In this document: in pieces, positions 55,701 to 64,000 of the stretch
Layout of the letters: every line of letters starts with the position of its first letter
Position numbering within the stretch: position 1 is the first letter of the stretch
Notes under the pieces: generated by a model
What the model was told of the DNA's origin: nothing
The model's input: the letters and a program-made list of their open reading frames with translations, nothing else
The model's database searches: none
Assembly: GCF_014873915.1 (NCBI RefSeq)
Contig: NZ_JADBEJ010000001.1
Location: forward strand, 310,001-374,000
Reading direction: 5' to 3'
DNA length: 64,000 nucleotides
DNA from: Amycolatopsis roodepoortensis
GTDB lineage: Bacteria > Actinomycetota > Actinomycetes > Mycobacteriales > Pseudonocardiaceae
Translations under genes and position numbers: made by a program

Positions 55701-57359
55701 AAGCCGGGCGAGGGCGGGCAGCTGCCGCCGAACAAGGTCTACCCATGGATCGCGCGAACGCGGCATTCGACGCCGGGCGTCGGGCTGATCTCGCCGCCGC
55801 CGCACCACGACATCTACTCGATCGAGGATCTGGCGCAGCTGATCCACGACCTCAAGAACGCCAACGAGAACGCCCGCATCCACGTGAAGCTGGTGTCCTC
55901 GCTCGGCGTCGGCACGGTCGCGGCCGGCGTGTCCAAGGCGCACGCCGACGTCGTGCTGATCTCCGGCCACGACGGCGGCACCGGAGCCTCCCCGATGAAC
56001 TCGCTCAAGCACGCGGGCACCCCGTGGGAGATCGGGCTCGCCGAGACGCAGCAGACGTTGCTGCTCAACGGTTTGCGCGACCGGATCACCGTGCAGGTCG
56101 ACGGCGCGATGAAGACCGGCAAGGACGTCGTCATCGCCGCGCTGCTCGGTGCGGAGGAGTACGGCTTCGCGACGGCGCCGCTGATCGTCGAGGGCTGCGT
56201 CATGATGCGCGTCTGTCACCTCGACACCTGCCCGGTCGGCGTCGCGACCCAGAGCCCGGATCTGCGCAAGCGGTACACCGGCCAGGCCGACCACGTCGTG
56301 AACTACTTCCGGTTCGTCGCCGAAGAGGTCCGGGAAACGTTGGCGGCGCTCGGTTTCCGTACTTTGGACGAGGCCATCGGGCACGCCGAGATGCTGAACA
56401 TCGACGAGGCGGTCGAGCACTGGAAGGCCTCCGGTCTCGACCTCGCGCCGATCTTCGAGATGCCGTCCGAAACCCCGTACGGCGGGGCGAAGCGGCGCAC
56501 GCGCACGCAGGACCACGGCTTGGAGCACGCGCTCGACCGGACGCTGATCCAGCTCGCCGAGGCGGCGCTGGAGGACGCGCATCCGGTGCGGCTGGAACTG
56601 CCGGTGCGGAACGTGAACCGGACCGTCGGCACGCTGCTCGGCTCCGAGATCACCCGCCGTTACGGCGGCGAGGGCCTGCCCGAGGACACGATCCACGTGC
56701 TGCTGACCGGTTCCGCCGGGCAGTCGCTCGGTGCGTTCCTGCCGCGCGGCATCACGCTCGACATGGTCGGCGACGCGAACGACTACGTCGGCAAGGGCCT
56801 GTCGGGCGGGCGGATCATCGTGCGCCCGCATCCGGACGCGAAGTTCGCGGCGGAGGGCCAGACCATCGCCGGGAACACGCTCGCTTACGGCGCCACCGGC
56901 GGCGAGATGTTCCTGCGCGGCCAGGTCGGCGAACGGTTCTGCGTGCGCAACTCCGGCGCCGTGGTCGTCGCCGAGGGCGTCGGCGACCACGCCTTCGAGT
57001 ACATGACCGGTGGGCAGGCCGTGGTGCTCGGCCCGACCGGGCGCAACCTCGCGGCGGGGATGTCCGGCGGCGAGGCGTACGTGCTCGACCTGGACCGCGG
57101 CAAGGTCAACGAGGAGATGGTGAACCTCCAGACGCCGTCGTCCGAGGATCTCGCCTGGCTCAAGAAGACCGTGCAGAAGCACTACGACCTCACACGTTCG
57201 GCCGTGGCCGCGTCGCTGCTCGGCGACTGGCCGCGTCGCTCGGCGGCGTTCACCAAGGTGATGCCCCGCGACTACCAGCGTGTCCTTGACGCGGCGAAGG
57301 CGGCGCGTGCCGCGGGCCGCGACGTCGACGAAGCGATCATGGAGGCCGCTCGTGGCTGA
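52791..57359 (+). CDS. gltB: Glutamate synthase large subunit
   Basis: GltB, 1,522 residues, makes two glutamate from glutamine and 2-oxoglutarate with electrons from GltD. The N-terminal amidotransferase has its Cys nucleophile at C22 in EQDSCGVAM after a short propeptide. The central and FMN-barrel domains follow; FMN-domain motifs include [15 protein letters not shown] and [19 protein letters not shown]. The 3Fe-4S cluster cysteines are C1136, C1142 and C1147 (CX5CX4C). The C-terminal beta-helix has [19 protein letters not shown] turns. ATG 52791 has GAAGGAGG upstream. It overlaps gltD. Confidence 0.97.
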   Translation: MIFSAIPGKQGLYDPESEQDSCGVAMVADVRGRRSHGIVTDGLSALTNLDHRGAAGAEPTSGDGAGILLQLPDELLRAEVDFTLPEADADGHQTYATGIGFLPSDLEERDKAIALIERIAGEEGLDVLGWREVPVDADRADIGPTARSVMPHFAMLFVAGAEADGRCPSGLELDRLAFCLRKRVENESVTAGCGTYFPSLSSRTIVYKGMLTPEQLPLFFADLTDTRLTSAIALVHSRFSTNTFPSWPLAHPFRFVAHNGEINTIRGNRNRMRAREALLESDLIPGDLTRLYPICSADASDSASFDEVLELLHLGGRSLPHAVLMMIPEAWENHTGMNAQRRAFYQFHASLMEPWDGPACVTFTDGTLVGAVLDRNGLRPARWWRTADDRVVLASEAGVLDVAPGDVVAKGRLKPGRMFLVDTEAGRIVDDEEVKSELAKELPYEGWLHAGLLQIADLPDRDHIVQSHDSVLRRQLSFGYTEEELKILLAPMALKAAEPIGSMGSDTPPAVLSQRSRLLYDYFKQNFAQVTNPPLDAIREELVTSMSRIMGPERNLLAPGPASCRHVQLPYPVIDNDELAKLIHINDDGDLPGFACSVLSGLYEVDGGADALASAIERVRREASEAIEAGARTLVLSDRDSDHRMAPIPSLLLVSAVHHHLVRTKERLRVALVVETGDAREVHHIALLLGYGAAAVNPYLAFETIEDMISTGGITGIEPATAIRNYVKALVKGVLKIMSKMGISTVGAYTAAQVFESFGLSQDLLDEYFTGTSSKLGGVGLTVLAEEVATRHRRAYPDNPTDRVHRGLETGGEYAYRREGELHLFTPETVFLLQHATKTGREEVYKKYSDEVHRLYRQGGALRGLFSFREGAREPVPLDEVEPVEAIFKRFNTGAMSYGSISAEAHETLAIAMNRIGGRSNTGEGGEDPERLYDPARRSAIKQVASGRFGVTSEYLVNADDIQIKMAQGAKPGEGGQLPPNKVYPWIARTRHSTPGVGLISPPPHHDIYSIEDLAQLIHDLKNANENARIHVKLVSSLGVGTVAAGVSKAHADVVLISGHDGGTGASPMNSLKHAGTPWEIGLAETQQTLLLNGLRDRITVQVDGAMKTGKDVVIAALLGAEEYGFATAPLIVEGCVMMRVCHLDTCPVGVATQSPDLRKRYTGQADHVVNYFRFVAEEVRETLAALGFRTLDEAIGHAEMLNIDEAVEHWKASGLDLAPIFEMPSETPYGGAKRRTRTQDHGLEHALDRTLIQLAEAALEDAHPVRLELPVRNVNRTVGTLLGSEITRRYGGEGLPEDTIHVLLTGSAGQSLGAFLPRGITLDMVGDANDYVGKGLSGGRIIVRPHPDAKFAAEGQTIAGNTLAYGATGGEMFLRGQVGERFCVRNSGAVVVAEGVGDHAFEYMTGGQAVVLGPTGRNLAAGMSGGEAYVLDLDRGKVNEEMVNLQTPSSEDLAWLKKTVQKHYDLTRSAVAASLLGDWPRRSAAFTKVMPRDYQRVLDAAKAARAAGRDVDEAIMEAARG

Positions 57360-58860
57360 TCCGACGGGTTTCCTGAAGTACGAACGCGAAGAGCCGAAGA
57401 AGAAGTCCAAAGAGGAGCGTCTCGCCACGTGGGGCGAGGTGTACGCCGACGTGGAGCCGGCCGAGCGCAACGAACAGGTGCGCAAGCAGGCTTCGCGGTG
57501 CATGGATTGCGGCATCCCGTTCTGTCATTCCAGTGGTTCCGGCTGCCCGCTGGGCAACCTGATCCCGGAGTGGAACGACCTCGTGCGCCGCGGCGACTGG
57601 GCCGCGGCGAGCGACCGGCTCCACGCCACCAACAACTTCCCCGAGTTCACCGGGAAGCTGTGCCCCGCGCCGTGCGAGGCGGGGTGTGTCCTGTCGGTCT
57701 CGCCGCTGTCCGGTGGCCCGGTGGCGATCAAGCGGGTCGAGCAGACCATCGCGGACCAGTCGTGGGAAGCGGGCTACGTGCAGCCGCAGGTCTCGGCCGT
57801 GTCGTCGGGGCAGCGGGTCGCGGTCGTCGGCTCCGGCCCCGCCGGGCTCGCGGCCGCGCAGCAGCTGACCCGCGCCGGCCACGAAGTGACCGTCTACGAG
57901 CGGGACGACCGGCTCGGCGGCCTGCTGCGGTACGGCATCCCCGAGTTCAAGATGGAGAAGAAGGTCCTCGACCGGCGGCTCGCGCAACTCCGCAAGGAGG
58001 GCACGAAGTTCGTCACCGGCTGCGAGGTCGGCGTCGACCTGACCGTCGAAGAACTGCGGGCCGGTTACGACGCGGTGGTCCTCGCCGTGGGCGCGCTGCG
58101 CGGCCGCGACGACACGACCACGCCCGGCCGTGAGCTGGCCGGGATCCACCTGGCGATGGAACATCTGGTGCCGGCCAACAAATACGTCGAGGGTGACGGC
58201 CCGTCGGCGGTGGACGCGGCGGGCAAGCACGTCGTCATCATCGGCGGCGGTGACACCGGGGCCGACTCCTACGGCACCGCGACCCGCCAGGGCGCGCTTT
58301 CGGTGACCCAGCTGGACCAGTACCCGACGCCACCGTCCACAAGGGACGACGAGCGGTCGCCGTGGCCGACCTGGCCGTACATCCTGCGCACCTACCCCGC
58401 GCACGAAGAGGCGGGCGAGCGCAAGTTCGCCGTCGCGGTCACCCGGTTCATCGGTGACGACGAAGGCAACGTGCGTGCCGTCGAACTCCGGCAGGTCCGC
58501 GTGGTCAAGGATCCCGAGACGGGCAAGCGCATGGTGACCCCGATCAACGACGAGGTCGAGGAACTGCCCGCCGACCTCGTGCTGCTCGCGATCGGGTTCG
58601 AGGGTGTCGAGCACATGCCGCTGCTGGACGGTCTCGGGCTTTCGCTGACCAAACGCGGCACGCTCTCGTGCGGCGCGGACTGGCAGACCGAGTCGCCGGG
58701 CGTGTTCGTCTGCGGCGACGCGCACCGCGGTGCCTCGCTGGTCGTGTGGGCGATCGCCGAGGGACGCTCGGTGGCGAGCGCGGTGGACGCCTACCTGACC
58801 GGTGCTTCGGACCTGCCCGCTCCGGTGCACCCGACGGCGCTGCCGCTCGCGGTGGTCTGA
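57352..58860 (+). CDS. gltD: Glutamate synthase small subunit
   Basis: GltD, 502 residues, passes NADPH electrons through FAD and iron-sulfur clusters to GltB. Cluster cysteines are in [20 protein letters not shown] and CPAPCEAGC. The FAD motif is [13 protein letters not shown] and the NADPH motif is [12 protein letters not shown] final region with [11 protein letters not shown] follows. GTG 57352 overlaps the gltB stop by eight bases, so the two subunits are made in step. A repeat element follows after 29 bp. Confidence 0.97.
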   Translation: MADPTGFLKYEREEPKKKSKEERLATWGEVYADVEPAERNEQVRKQASRCMDCGIPFCHSSGSGCPLGNLIPEWNDLVRRGDWAAASDRLHATNNFPEFTGKLCPAPCEAGCVLSVSPLSGGPVAIKRVEQTIADQSWEAGYVQPQVSAVSSGQRVAVVGSGPAGLAAAQQLTRAGHEVTVYERDDRLGGLLRYGIPEFKMEKKVLDRRLAQLRKEGTKFVTGCEVGVDLTVEELRAGYDAVVLAVGALRGRDDTTTPGRELAGIHLAMEHLVPANKYVEGDGPSAVDAAGKHVVIIGGGDTGADSYGTATRQGALSVTQLDQYPTPPSTRDDERSPWPTWPYILRTYPAHEEAGERKFAVAVTRFIGDDEGNVRAVELRQVRVVKDPETGKRMVTPINDEVEELPADLVLLAIGFEGVEHMPLLDGLGLSLTKRGTLSCGADWQTESPGVFVCGDAHRGASLVVWAIAEGRSVASAVDAYLTGASDLPAPVHPTALPLAVV

Positions 58861-58889
58861 CACTCCGGGGGCGACGCGACCGGCAGAGC

Positions 58890-58942
58890 GTCGCGAAAGC
58901 CACTTTCGGGACACCTGATGTCCCGAAAGTGGCTTTCGCGAC
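58890..58942. repeat. Nested palindromic intergenic repeat, copy 4 of 4
   Basis: A 53-bp copy after gltD; it matches copy 3 closely but with GGGACACCTGATGTCCC in the centre, itself a further small palindrome. It lies 45 bp before the second set of 21-bp arrays. Confidence 0.85.
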
Positions 58943-58987
58943 ATGGGCGGGCCGGTGGAAGCCCGCACGGACTTCCGGTAGTGCGGG

Positions 58988-59050
58988 TTCGCGTGATCAG
59001 AGGGACGACACGCGTGATCGGATGGACGACACGCGTGACTGAATGGACGA
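58988..59050. repeat. 21-bp tandem repeat array B1 (3 units)
   Basis: Three 21-bp units of CACGCGTGATCGGATGGACG type run without spacers. The core GCGTGATCGGA is shared with array A2. With the following 29 bp and array B2 it forms an inverted pair. Confidence 0.88.
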
Positions 59051-59079
59051 CACGACTGGCGGCCGGGGCCTGCCGCGAG

Positions 59080-59142
59080 TCGTCCATCTGAACACACGTG
59101 TCGTCCGTCCAAGCACGTGTGTCGTCCGTCTGGTCACGCGAA
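59080..59142. repeat. 21-bp tandem repeat array B2 (3 units, inverted relative to B1)
   Basis: Three 21-bp units starting TCGTCCGTCC or similar, each the approximate reverse complement of a B1 unit. The array ends 116 bp before the next gene. The rest of the gap 58861-59258 contains no gene. Confidence 0.88.
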
Positions 59143-59258
59143 CGAACCGCTCACGAGGCCTAAGACCAACGTCAGGTCCTGCTCCCCCCGAAGGTGGAGG
59201 TCCCGGGTCAGGCTCCGGTCCGACGCGGTAGGGCGGCCGGTCACGCCACGCTCTCCGC

Positions 59259-60650
59259 ATGAGAAAAACGTTGGCGTTACTGGCTTTCCTGCCACTGACC
59301 ATGGCCATCCCGGCGACCGCCGAAGCGGCTCCGGCGCTGCGCTGGACGTCGCCGTGCCCGGACTACGGCGTGACGCCCTCGCCTACCGAGGGCCTCGAAT
59401 GCGCGAAACTCTGGGTGCCGCTGGACTATGCCGACCCCGGCGGGCGGACTATCGAACTCACCGTCTCCCGTAAAGCGAGCACCTCGCCGAAGCGTCGCGG
59501 CGTGCTGCTGATGAATCCCGGTGGCCCGGGGAGCCCCGGTCTGGCGATGCCCGCCCAGCTCGCGCAGCGACAGGGACAGTCCGGCCTGCTCGACAGTTAC
59601 GACGTCATCGGTTTCGACCCGCGCGGGACCACCTACAGCACGCCGGTGACCTGTGACCTCACCGAGGAGCAGAAGTTCATTCTCGTCGGCCCGTATGCGG
59701 AGGGCCCGCGCGACGTCGCCGAGAAGGCGGCGAAGTCCCGGGTGGTGGCGAAGCAGTGCGCCGACTCGAAGACGGCGGATCTCCTGCCGCATATGACCAC
59801 CGCCAATACCGCGCGCGATATGGATCGGATCCGCGATGCGCTGGGGGAGCGGAAGATCTCGTATTACGGCGTCTCGTATGGGAGCTATCTGGGAGCGGCG
59901 TATTCGTCGATGTTCCCCGCACGCACGGACCGGATCGTGCTGGACAGCCTTGTCGGTCCCGACGGGCTGGACGTCCGGGCGCATCAGCGTTTCGCGGACG
60001 GTTTCGATGACCGTTTCGGCGACTTCACGGCCTGGGCGGCGGCGCGGGACGACGTCTACCACCTGGGGCGGACGCAGGCCGAGGTGACGGCGAAGTTCGT
60101 GGCGCTGGCCGAACAGCGTCCGGAAATCCGGACGGCCACCTGGGGAGCGCTGTACGACGACGCGAACTTCCCCGGCCTGGCCGAGGAATGGGCCGCTCCG
60201 TCCGCGAAGGCACAGCGCGGGCCGATCGACGGCGACAACCACGCCGCGCTTCAGCTCCAGGTGCTCTGCAACGACTCCGACTGGCCGGAAAGCGTGCGCT
60301 ACTACCAAAAGGCGGTCGAACGGGCTCGCGTGACGCATCCGCTGTTCGGCCCCGCGGCCGCCAACATCACGCCTTGCGCGTTCTGGCCGGTCGAACGCCG
60401 CGAGCCTCCGGTGCGGATCCACGACCGCGGCCCGTCGAACATCCTGCTGGTGCAGAACCTGCGCGATCCGGCGACGCCGCTCGTCGGCGCCCGCGAGATG
60501 CGGTCGGCGCTGGGCGCGCGGGCGAAGTTCGTCACCGTGGACGCGGGCGGGCACGGCGTCTTCACCATGGGGAACGCCTGCGGGAACGACTTCGTGCTCC
60601 GGTACCTGCGGGACGGCGCCCTCCCGGCGGCCGACGCGCACTGCCGCTAG
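59259..60650 (+). CDS. Secreted alpha/beta hydrolase (tripeptidyl aminopeptidase-like)
   Basis: A 463-residue exported serine hydrolase. The N-terminal signal peptide (MRKTLALLAFLPLTMAIPATAEAA) is clear, with a likely cleavage near residue 22. The nucleophile is in GVSYGSYLG, the oxyanion region is LLMNPGGPGSPG, Asp is in NLRDPATP and His in AGGHGVF. The pattern matches the SlpD/SlpE tripeptidyl aminopeptidases of Streptomyces, which act on peptides outside the cell. ATG 59259 is preceded by the repeat-rich gap 58861-59258; a promoter must lie in or beyond it. Confidence 0.92.
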   Translation: MRKTLALLAFLPLTMAIPATAEAAPALRWTSPCPDYGVTPSPTEGLECAKLWVPLDYADPGGRTIELTVSRKASTSPKRRGVLLMNPGGPGSPGLAMPAQLAQRQGQSGLLDSYDVIGFDPRGTTYSTPVTCDLTEEQKFILVGPYAEGPRDVAEKAAKSRVVAKQCADSKTADLLPHMTTANTARDMDRIRDALGERKISYYGVSYGSYLGAAYSSMFPARTDRIVLDSLVGPDGLDVRAHQRFADGFDDRFGDFTAWAAARDDVYHLGRTQAEVTAKFVALAEQRPEIRTATWGALYDDANFPGLAEEWAAPSAKAQRGPIDGDNHAALQLQVLCNDSDWPESVRYYQKAVERARVTHPLFGPAAANITPCAFWPVERREPPVRIHDRGPSNILLVQNLRDPATPLVGAREMRSALGARAKFVTVDAGGHGVFTMGNACGNDFVLRYLRDGALPAADAHCR

Positions 60651-60778
60651 ACCGAACGGCCCATACGCCACCCCGGATGCGGCCGAACGGCCGCTTGTAC
60701 GCCCGGTAGCAGGACAAATACTTTCGAAATGTCGTGCAAGTCATACGGCAATTCACCGGTGGCGAAAGGTGGTACGCC

Positions 60779-61711
60779 ATGAAGAGGACGGCTTCCCGGA
60801 CGGGGATCCTGGCGGCGCTCGTCGGGCTGGCGGTGACGGGGCTGACCGCCGTCGCGGGTCCCGCGCACGCCGGACCGGTTCAGCATCAGGCAGCGACCGA
60901 CGCGCAAGCGGTCGCGGCCTACTGGACCCCGGAGCGGATGCGGTCGGCGGTGCCGATCGAACGGCTGGTCCAGGCGCCCGCCTTCACCCCGAAGGACGTC
61001 GCGAAGGGCAAGAGCACGATCATCCAGAGCATCCCCAACGGTGGCGGCGCGTGGACCGGGGCGGGCAAGGTCGTCCAGACCGCGGGCCGGGTGTTCTTCA
61101 CCATGGGCGGGCGGAACGCGTCGTGCTCCGGTGACGCGGTCACCAGCACGAACGGCAGTGTCGTGATCACCGCCGGGCACTGCGTGAAGTACCAGGGCGC
61201 CTGGCACACCAACTGGACCTTCGCGCCCGGCTACAACAACGGCAACACGCCCTACGGCACCTGGGCCGCGAAGAGCACGCTGACCACTCCGCAGTGGGAA
61301 GCGAGCGAGGACATGAACTACGACATCGGCGCGGCCGTGGTCAGCCCGCTCAACGGGCAGAAGCTGACCGACGTCGTCGGCGCGCAGGGGATCGCGTTCA
61401 ACCAGGCGCGCAACCAGTCGATGTACACGTTCGGGTATCCGGCGGCGGCGCCGTACGACGGCTCGAAGCTGATCTACTGCAGCGGGAGCACGTTCACCGA
61501 CTTCCTGCTCACCAAGGACCACGGGATGAGCTGCAACATGACCGGTGGTTCGAGCGGCGGCCCGTGGTTCCTCAACTTCAGCGAGGCGACCGGCGCGGGC
61601 GTCCAGGCTTCGGTGAACAGCTTCGGCTACACCTTCCTGCCCGGGTACATGTTCGGTCCGTACTTCGGCACGGACGCGCAGAACCTCTACAACAAGGCGC
61701 AGGCCGCCTGA
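60779..61711 (+). CDS. Secreted trypsin-like serine protease
   Basis: A 310-residue exported protease of the chymotrypsin/trypsin fold, with a signal peptide (about 1-31, ending AGPAHA), a propeptide-like segment of about 60 residues, and then the domain. The triad is His in ITAGHCV, Asp in MNYDIGAAVV and Ser in MTGGSSGGPWF. Family relatives in actinobacteria are V8-like or glutamyl-type peptidases. ATG 60779 has GAAAGGTGG upstream. No adjacent inhibitor gene is seen. Confidence 0.92.
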   Translation: MKRTASRTGILAALVGLAVTGLTAVAGPAHAGPVQHQAATDAQAVAAYWTPERMRSAVPIERLVQAPAFTPKDVAKGKSTIIQSIPNGGGAWTGAGKVVQTAGRVFFTMGGRNASCSGDAVTSTNGSVVITAGHCVKYQGAWHTNWTFAPGYNNGNTPYGTWAAKSTLTTPQWEASEDMNYDIGAAVVSPLNGQKLTDVVGAQGIAFNQARNQSMYTFGYPAAAPYDGSKLIYCSGSTFTDFLLTKDHGMSCNMTGGSSGGPWFLNFSEATGAGVQASVNSFGYTFLPGYMFGPYFGTDAQNLYNKAQAA

Positions 61712-63181
<1,470 letters not shown>

Positions 63182-63196
63182 CCAGTCCCACGACAA

Positions 63197-63251
63197 GCGC
63201 GTGAAGGCCCCCTTCCCTCGGCTCAGCCGAGGGAAGGGGGCCTTCACGCGC
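63197..63251. terminator. Perfect 55-bp palindromic terminator after the DAHP synthase gene
   Basis: Identical over 55 bp to 45633-45687: 27-bp arms around one C. Here the symmetry continues by two more bases each side (63195-63253), reaching the stop codon of the convergent WS/DGAT gene. Confidence 0.85.
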
Positions 63252-63252
63252 T

Positions 63253-64000
63253 TCAGTGAGCAGTGTCCAGCAGGCGCGAAGCCGACTTGAGCACGCCGTC
63301 CCGCAGCGAACCCACGTCCGAGACCGCCGCTCCGTTCGCCTGAAGTCCGATGTGGACCGAGTCGCGATAGGTCGCCACCGCGATCCCGACCGCCTGCCGC
63401 GGCGCCAGCGGCACGAACGGGTACACGCCGGAGACCTTCGCCCCGTCGAGGGTGAGCCGGTTGGGCGGCACCGGCACCGTGGTGATCACGAGGTCGAACA
63501 GCAGCGGCGCGGCCAGCCCGGCGGCCTTCGAGCCGAGCCGGTGCAGCATCGGCGGCATCCGGTCGGCGAGCAGCGGGAACGCGCCAGCGCCCCGGGCCGG
63601 GCCCGCCGCCTTGTTCCGGCTCATTTCGCGCTGGACAGCCAGCAGCCGCTCCACCGGATCGTCGAGACCGACCGGCAGCTCGCAGAGATAACCGGACAGC
63701 TTGTTCCCGCCGAGCTGCTCGGCGGACCGCCCGCGCACGCTGACCGGGATGAGCGCCCGCAGCGTCCGGTCGTCGGCCCGCTGACCGCGGTTGATCATCC
63801 AGTCGCGCAGCGCGCCGCTGAGGATCGCCAGTACGACGTCGTTCGCGGTCCCGCCGTGGGCCCGGCGGATCCGCCGGATCTCGGTGGTGTCCAGCCGGAC
63901 GAGGCCGAGCCGTCGCTCGGTCGACGGCGGCGCGCTGATCGGCGACAGCGGCGAACGGGTCGCGCGGACGACCGAAGACGCGATGCCTGCCTGGGCCAGC
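63253..64000 (-). CDS. Wax ester synthase/diacylglycerol acyltransferase (5' part outside window)
   Basis: This is the C-terminal part (about 248 residues) of a WS/DGAT-type acyltransferase, which makes triacylglycerol or wax esters from acyl-CoA. The frame is open to the window edge. Family segments are GGTANDVVLAILSGALRDW, then the region TLRALIPVSVRG, then EQLGGNKLSGYLCELPV, and ITTVPVPPNRLTLDGAKV near the end, a variant of the usual N-V-P-G-P loop. The catalytic HHXXXDG motif is in the missing N-terminal part. An internal ATG 63798 gives a shorter frame but is not the true start. Confidence 0.9.
   Translation of the reverse strand, partial: LAQAGIASSVVRATRSPLSPISAPPSTERRLGLVRLDTTEIRRIRRAHGGTANDVVLAILSGALRDWMINRGQRADDRTLRALIPVSVRGRSAEQLGGNKLSGYLCELPVGLDDPVERLLAVQREMSRNKAAGPARGAGAFPLLADRMPPMLHRLGSKAAGLAAPLLFDLVITTVPVPPNRLTLDGAKVSGVYPFVPLAPRQAVGIAVATYRDSVHIGLQANGAAVSDVGSLRDGVLKSASRLLDTAH

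Noticed and set aside
52692..57515. A 1,607-codon open frame antisense to gltB.
   Set aside because: Long antisense frames are usual in GC-rich DNA; the plus-strand frame encodes recognisable GltB with all motifs.

Overview
The window is GC-rich actinobacterial DNA, with GTG starts, ATGA/GTGA gene overlaps and very few AT-rich gaps. The gene set points to a non-mycobacterial Pseudonocardiales genome, most likely Amycolatopsis or a close relative (inference). Pointers are a type VII secretion locus with separated eccC, eccD, eccE and eccB, PriA in place of HisA and TrpF, a trp membrane protein after trpE, a lgt gene near trpA, F420- and SoxR-type proteins, and a wax ester synthase gene at the right edge.

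Layout. (1) 1-12.4 kb is a type VII (ESX) secretion locus. eccC (partial) is on the minus strand. A divergent plus-strand operon carries three large substrate-like or accessory proteins, an LpqN-like protein, a YbaB-type protein and eccD. eccE is on the minus strand. A second plus-strand operon carries eccB and two tandem LuxR/NarL-type response regulators. (2) 12.4-14.6 kb holds an SMP-30 lactonase, an Lrp regulator and a nitrilase-family amidohydrolase. (3) 14.7-38.4 kb carries histidine genes in the usual actinobacterial order on one strand, hisD-C-B, hisH-priA and hisF-x-hisI. Two blocks of unrelated genes separate them. The first block (17.7-29.2 kb) has an ArsR/SRPBCC/DHFR-like operon, NADAR, an MMPL pump with its TetR, KptA, SoxR facing a split transketolase, NUDIX, NIPSNAP and an acyl-CoA dehydrogenase. 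The second (30.7-36.8 kb) has DUF1330, a PPOX protein, an ABC exporter, a glycolipid-binding-domain protein, a quinone reductase-like protein, an ECF sigma factor with a membrane partner, and a TetR. (4) 39.8-45.6 kb is the trp operon trpE, membrane protein, trpC, trpB, trpA, with a TetR divergent from trpE. trpD and trpF are not here; PriA supplies the TrpF step. (5) 45.7-50.5 kb has a glutamine-synthetase-like gene divergent from an amidohydrolase and an M20 hydrolase, then lgt. (6) 50.6-52.5 kb is a two-gene oxidoreductase operon behind a KstR-like operator. (7) 52.8-58.9 kb is gltBD, glutamate synthase. (8) 59.3-64 kb has two secreted hydrolases, class II DAHP synthase and a partial WS/DGAT gene.

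Much of the window is nitrogen and aromatic amino-acid supply: DAHP synthase feeds chorismate, trpECBA makes tryptophan, his genes make histidine, and gltBD plus a GS-like enzyme handle glutamate.

The most unusual non-coding signals are in the gaps. Two gaps carry arrays of related 21-bp repeats, each array facing an inverted copy of itself (4+4 units at 39.5-39.8 kb, 3+3 at 59.0-59.1 kb). Four copies of a nested ~53-bp palindrome lie at 8.2, 31.1, 31.2 and 58.9 kb. Long near-perfect palindromes act as likely terminators between convergent genes; the copies after trpA and after the DAHP synthase gene are identical over 55 bp. Several clear operator-like dyads sit beside their probable regulators. 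No tRNA, rRNA, CRISPR array, insertion sequence or prophage was seen.
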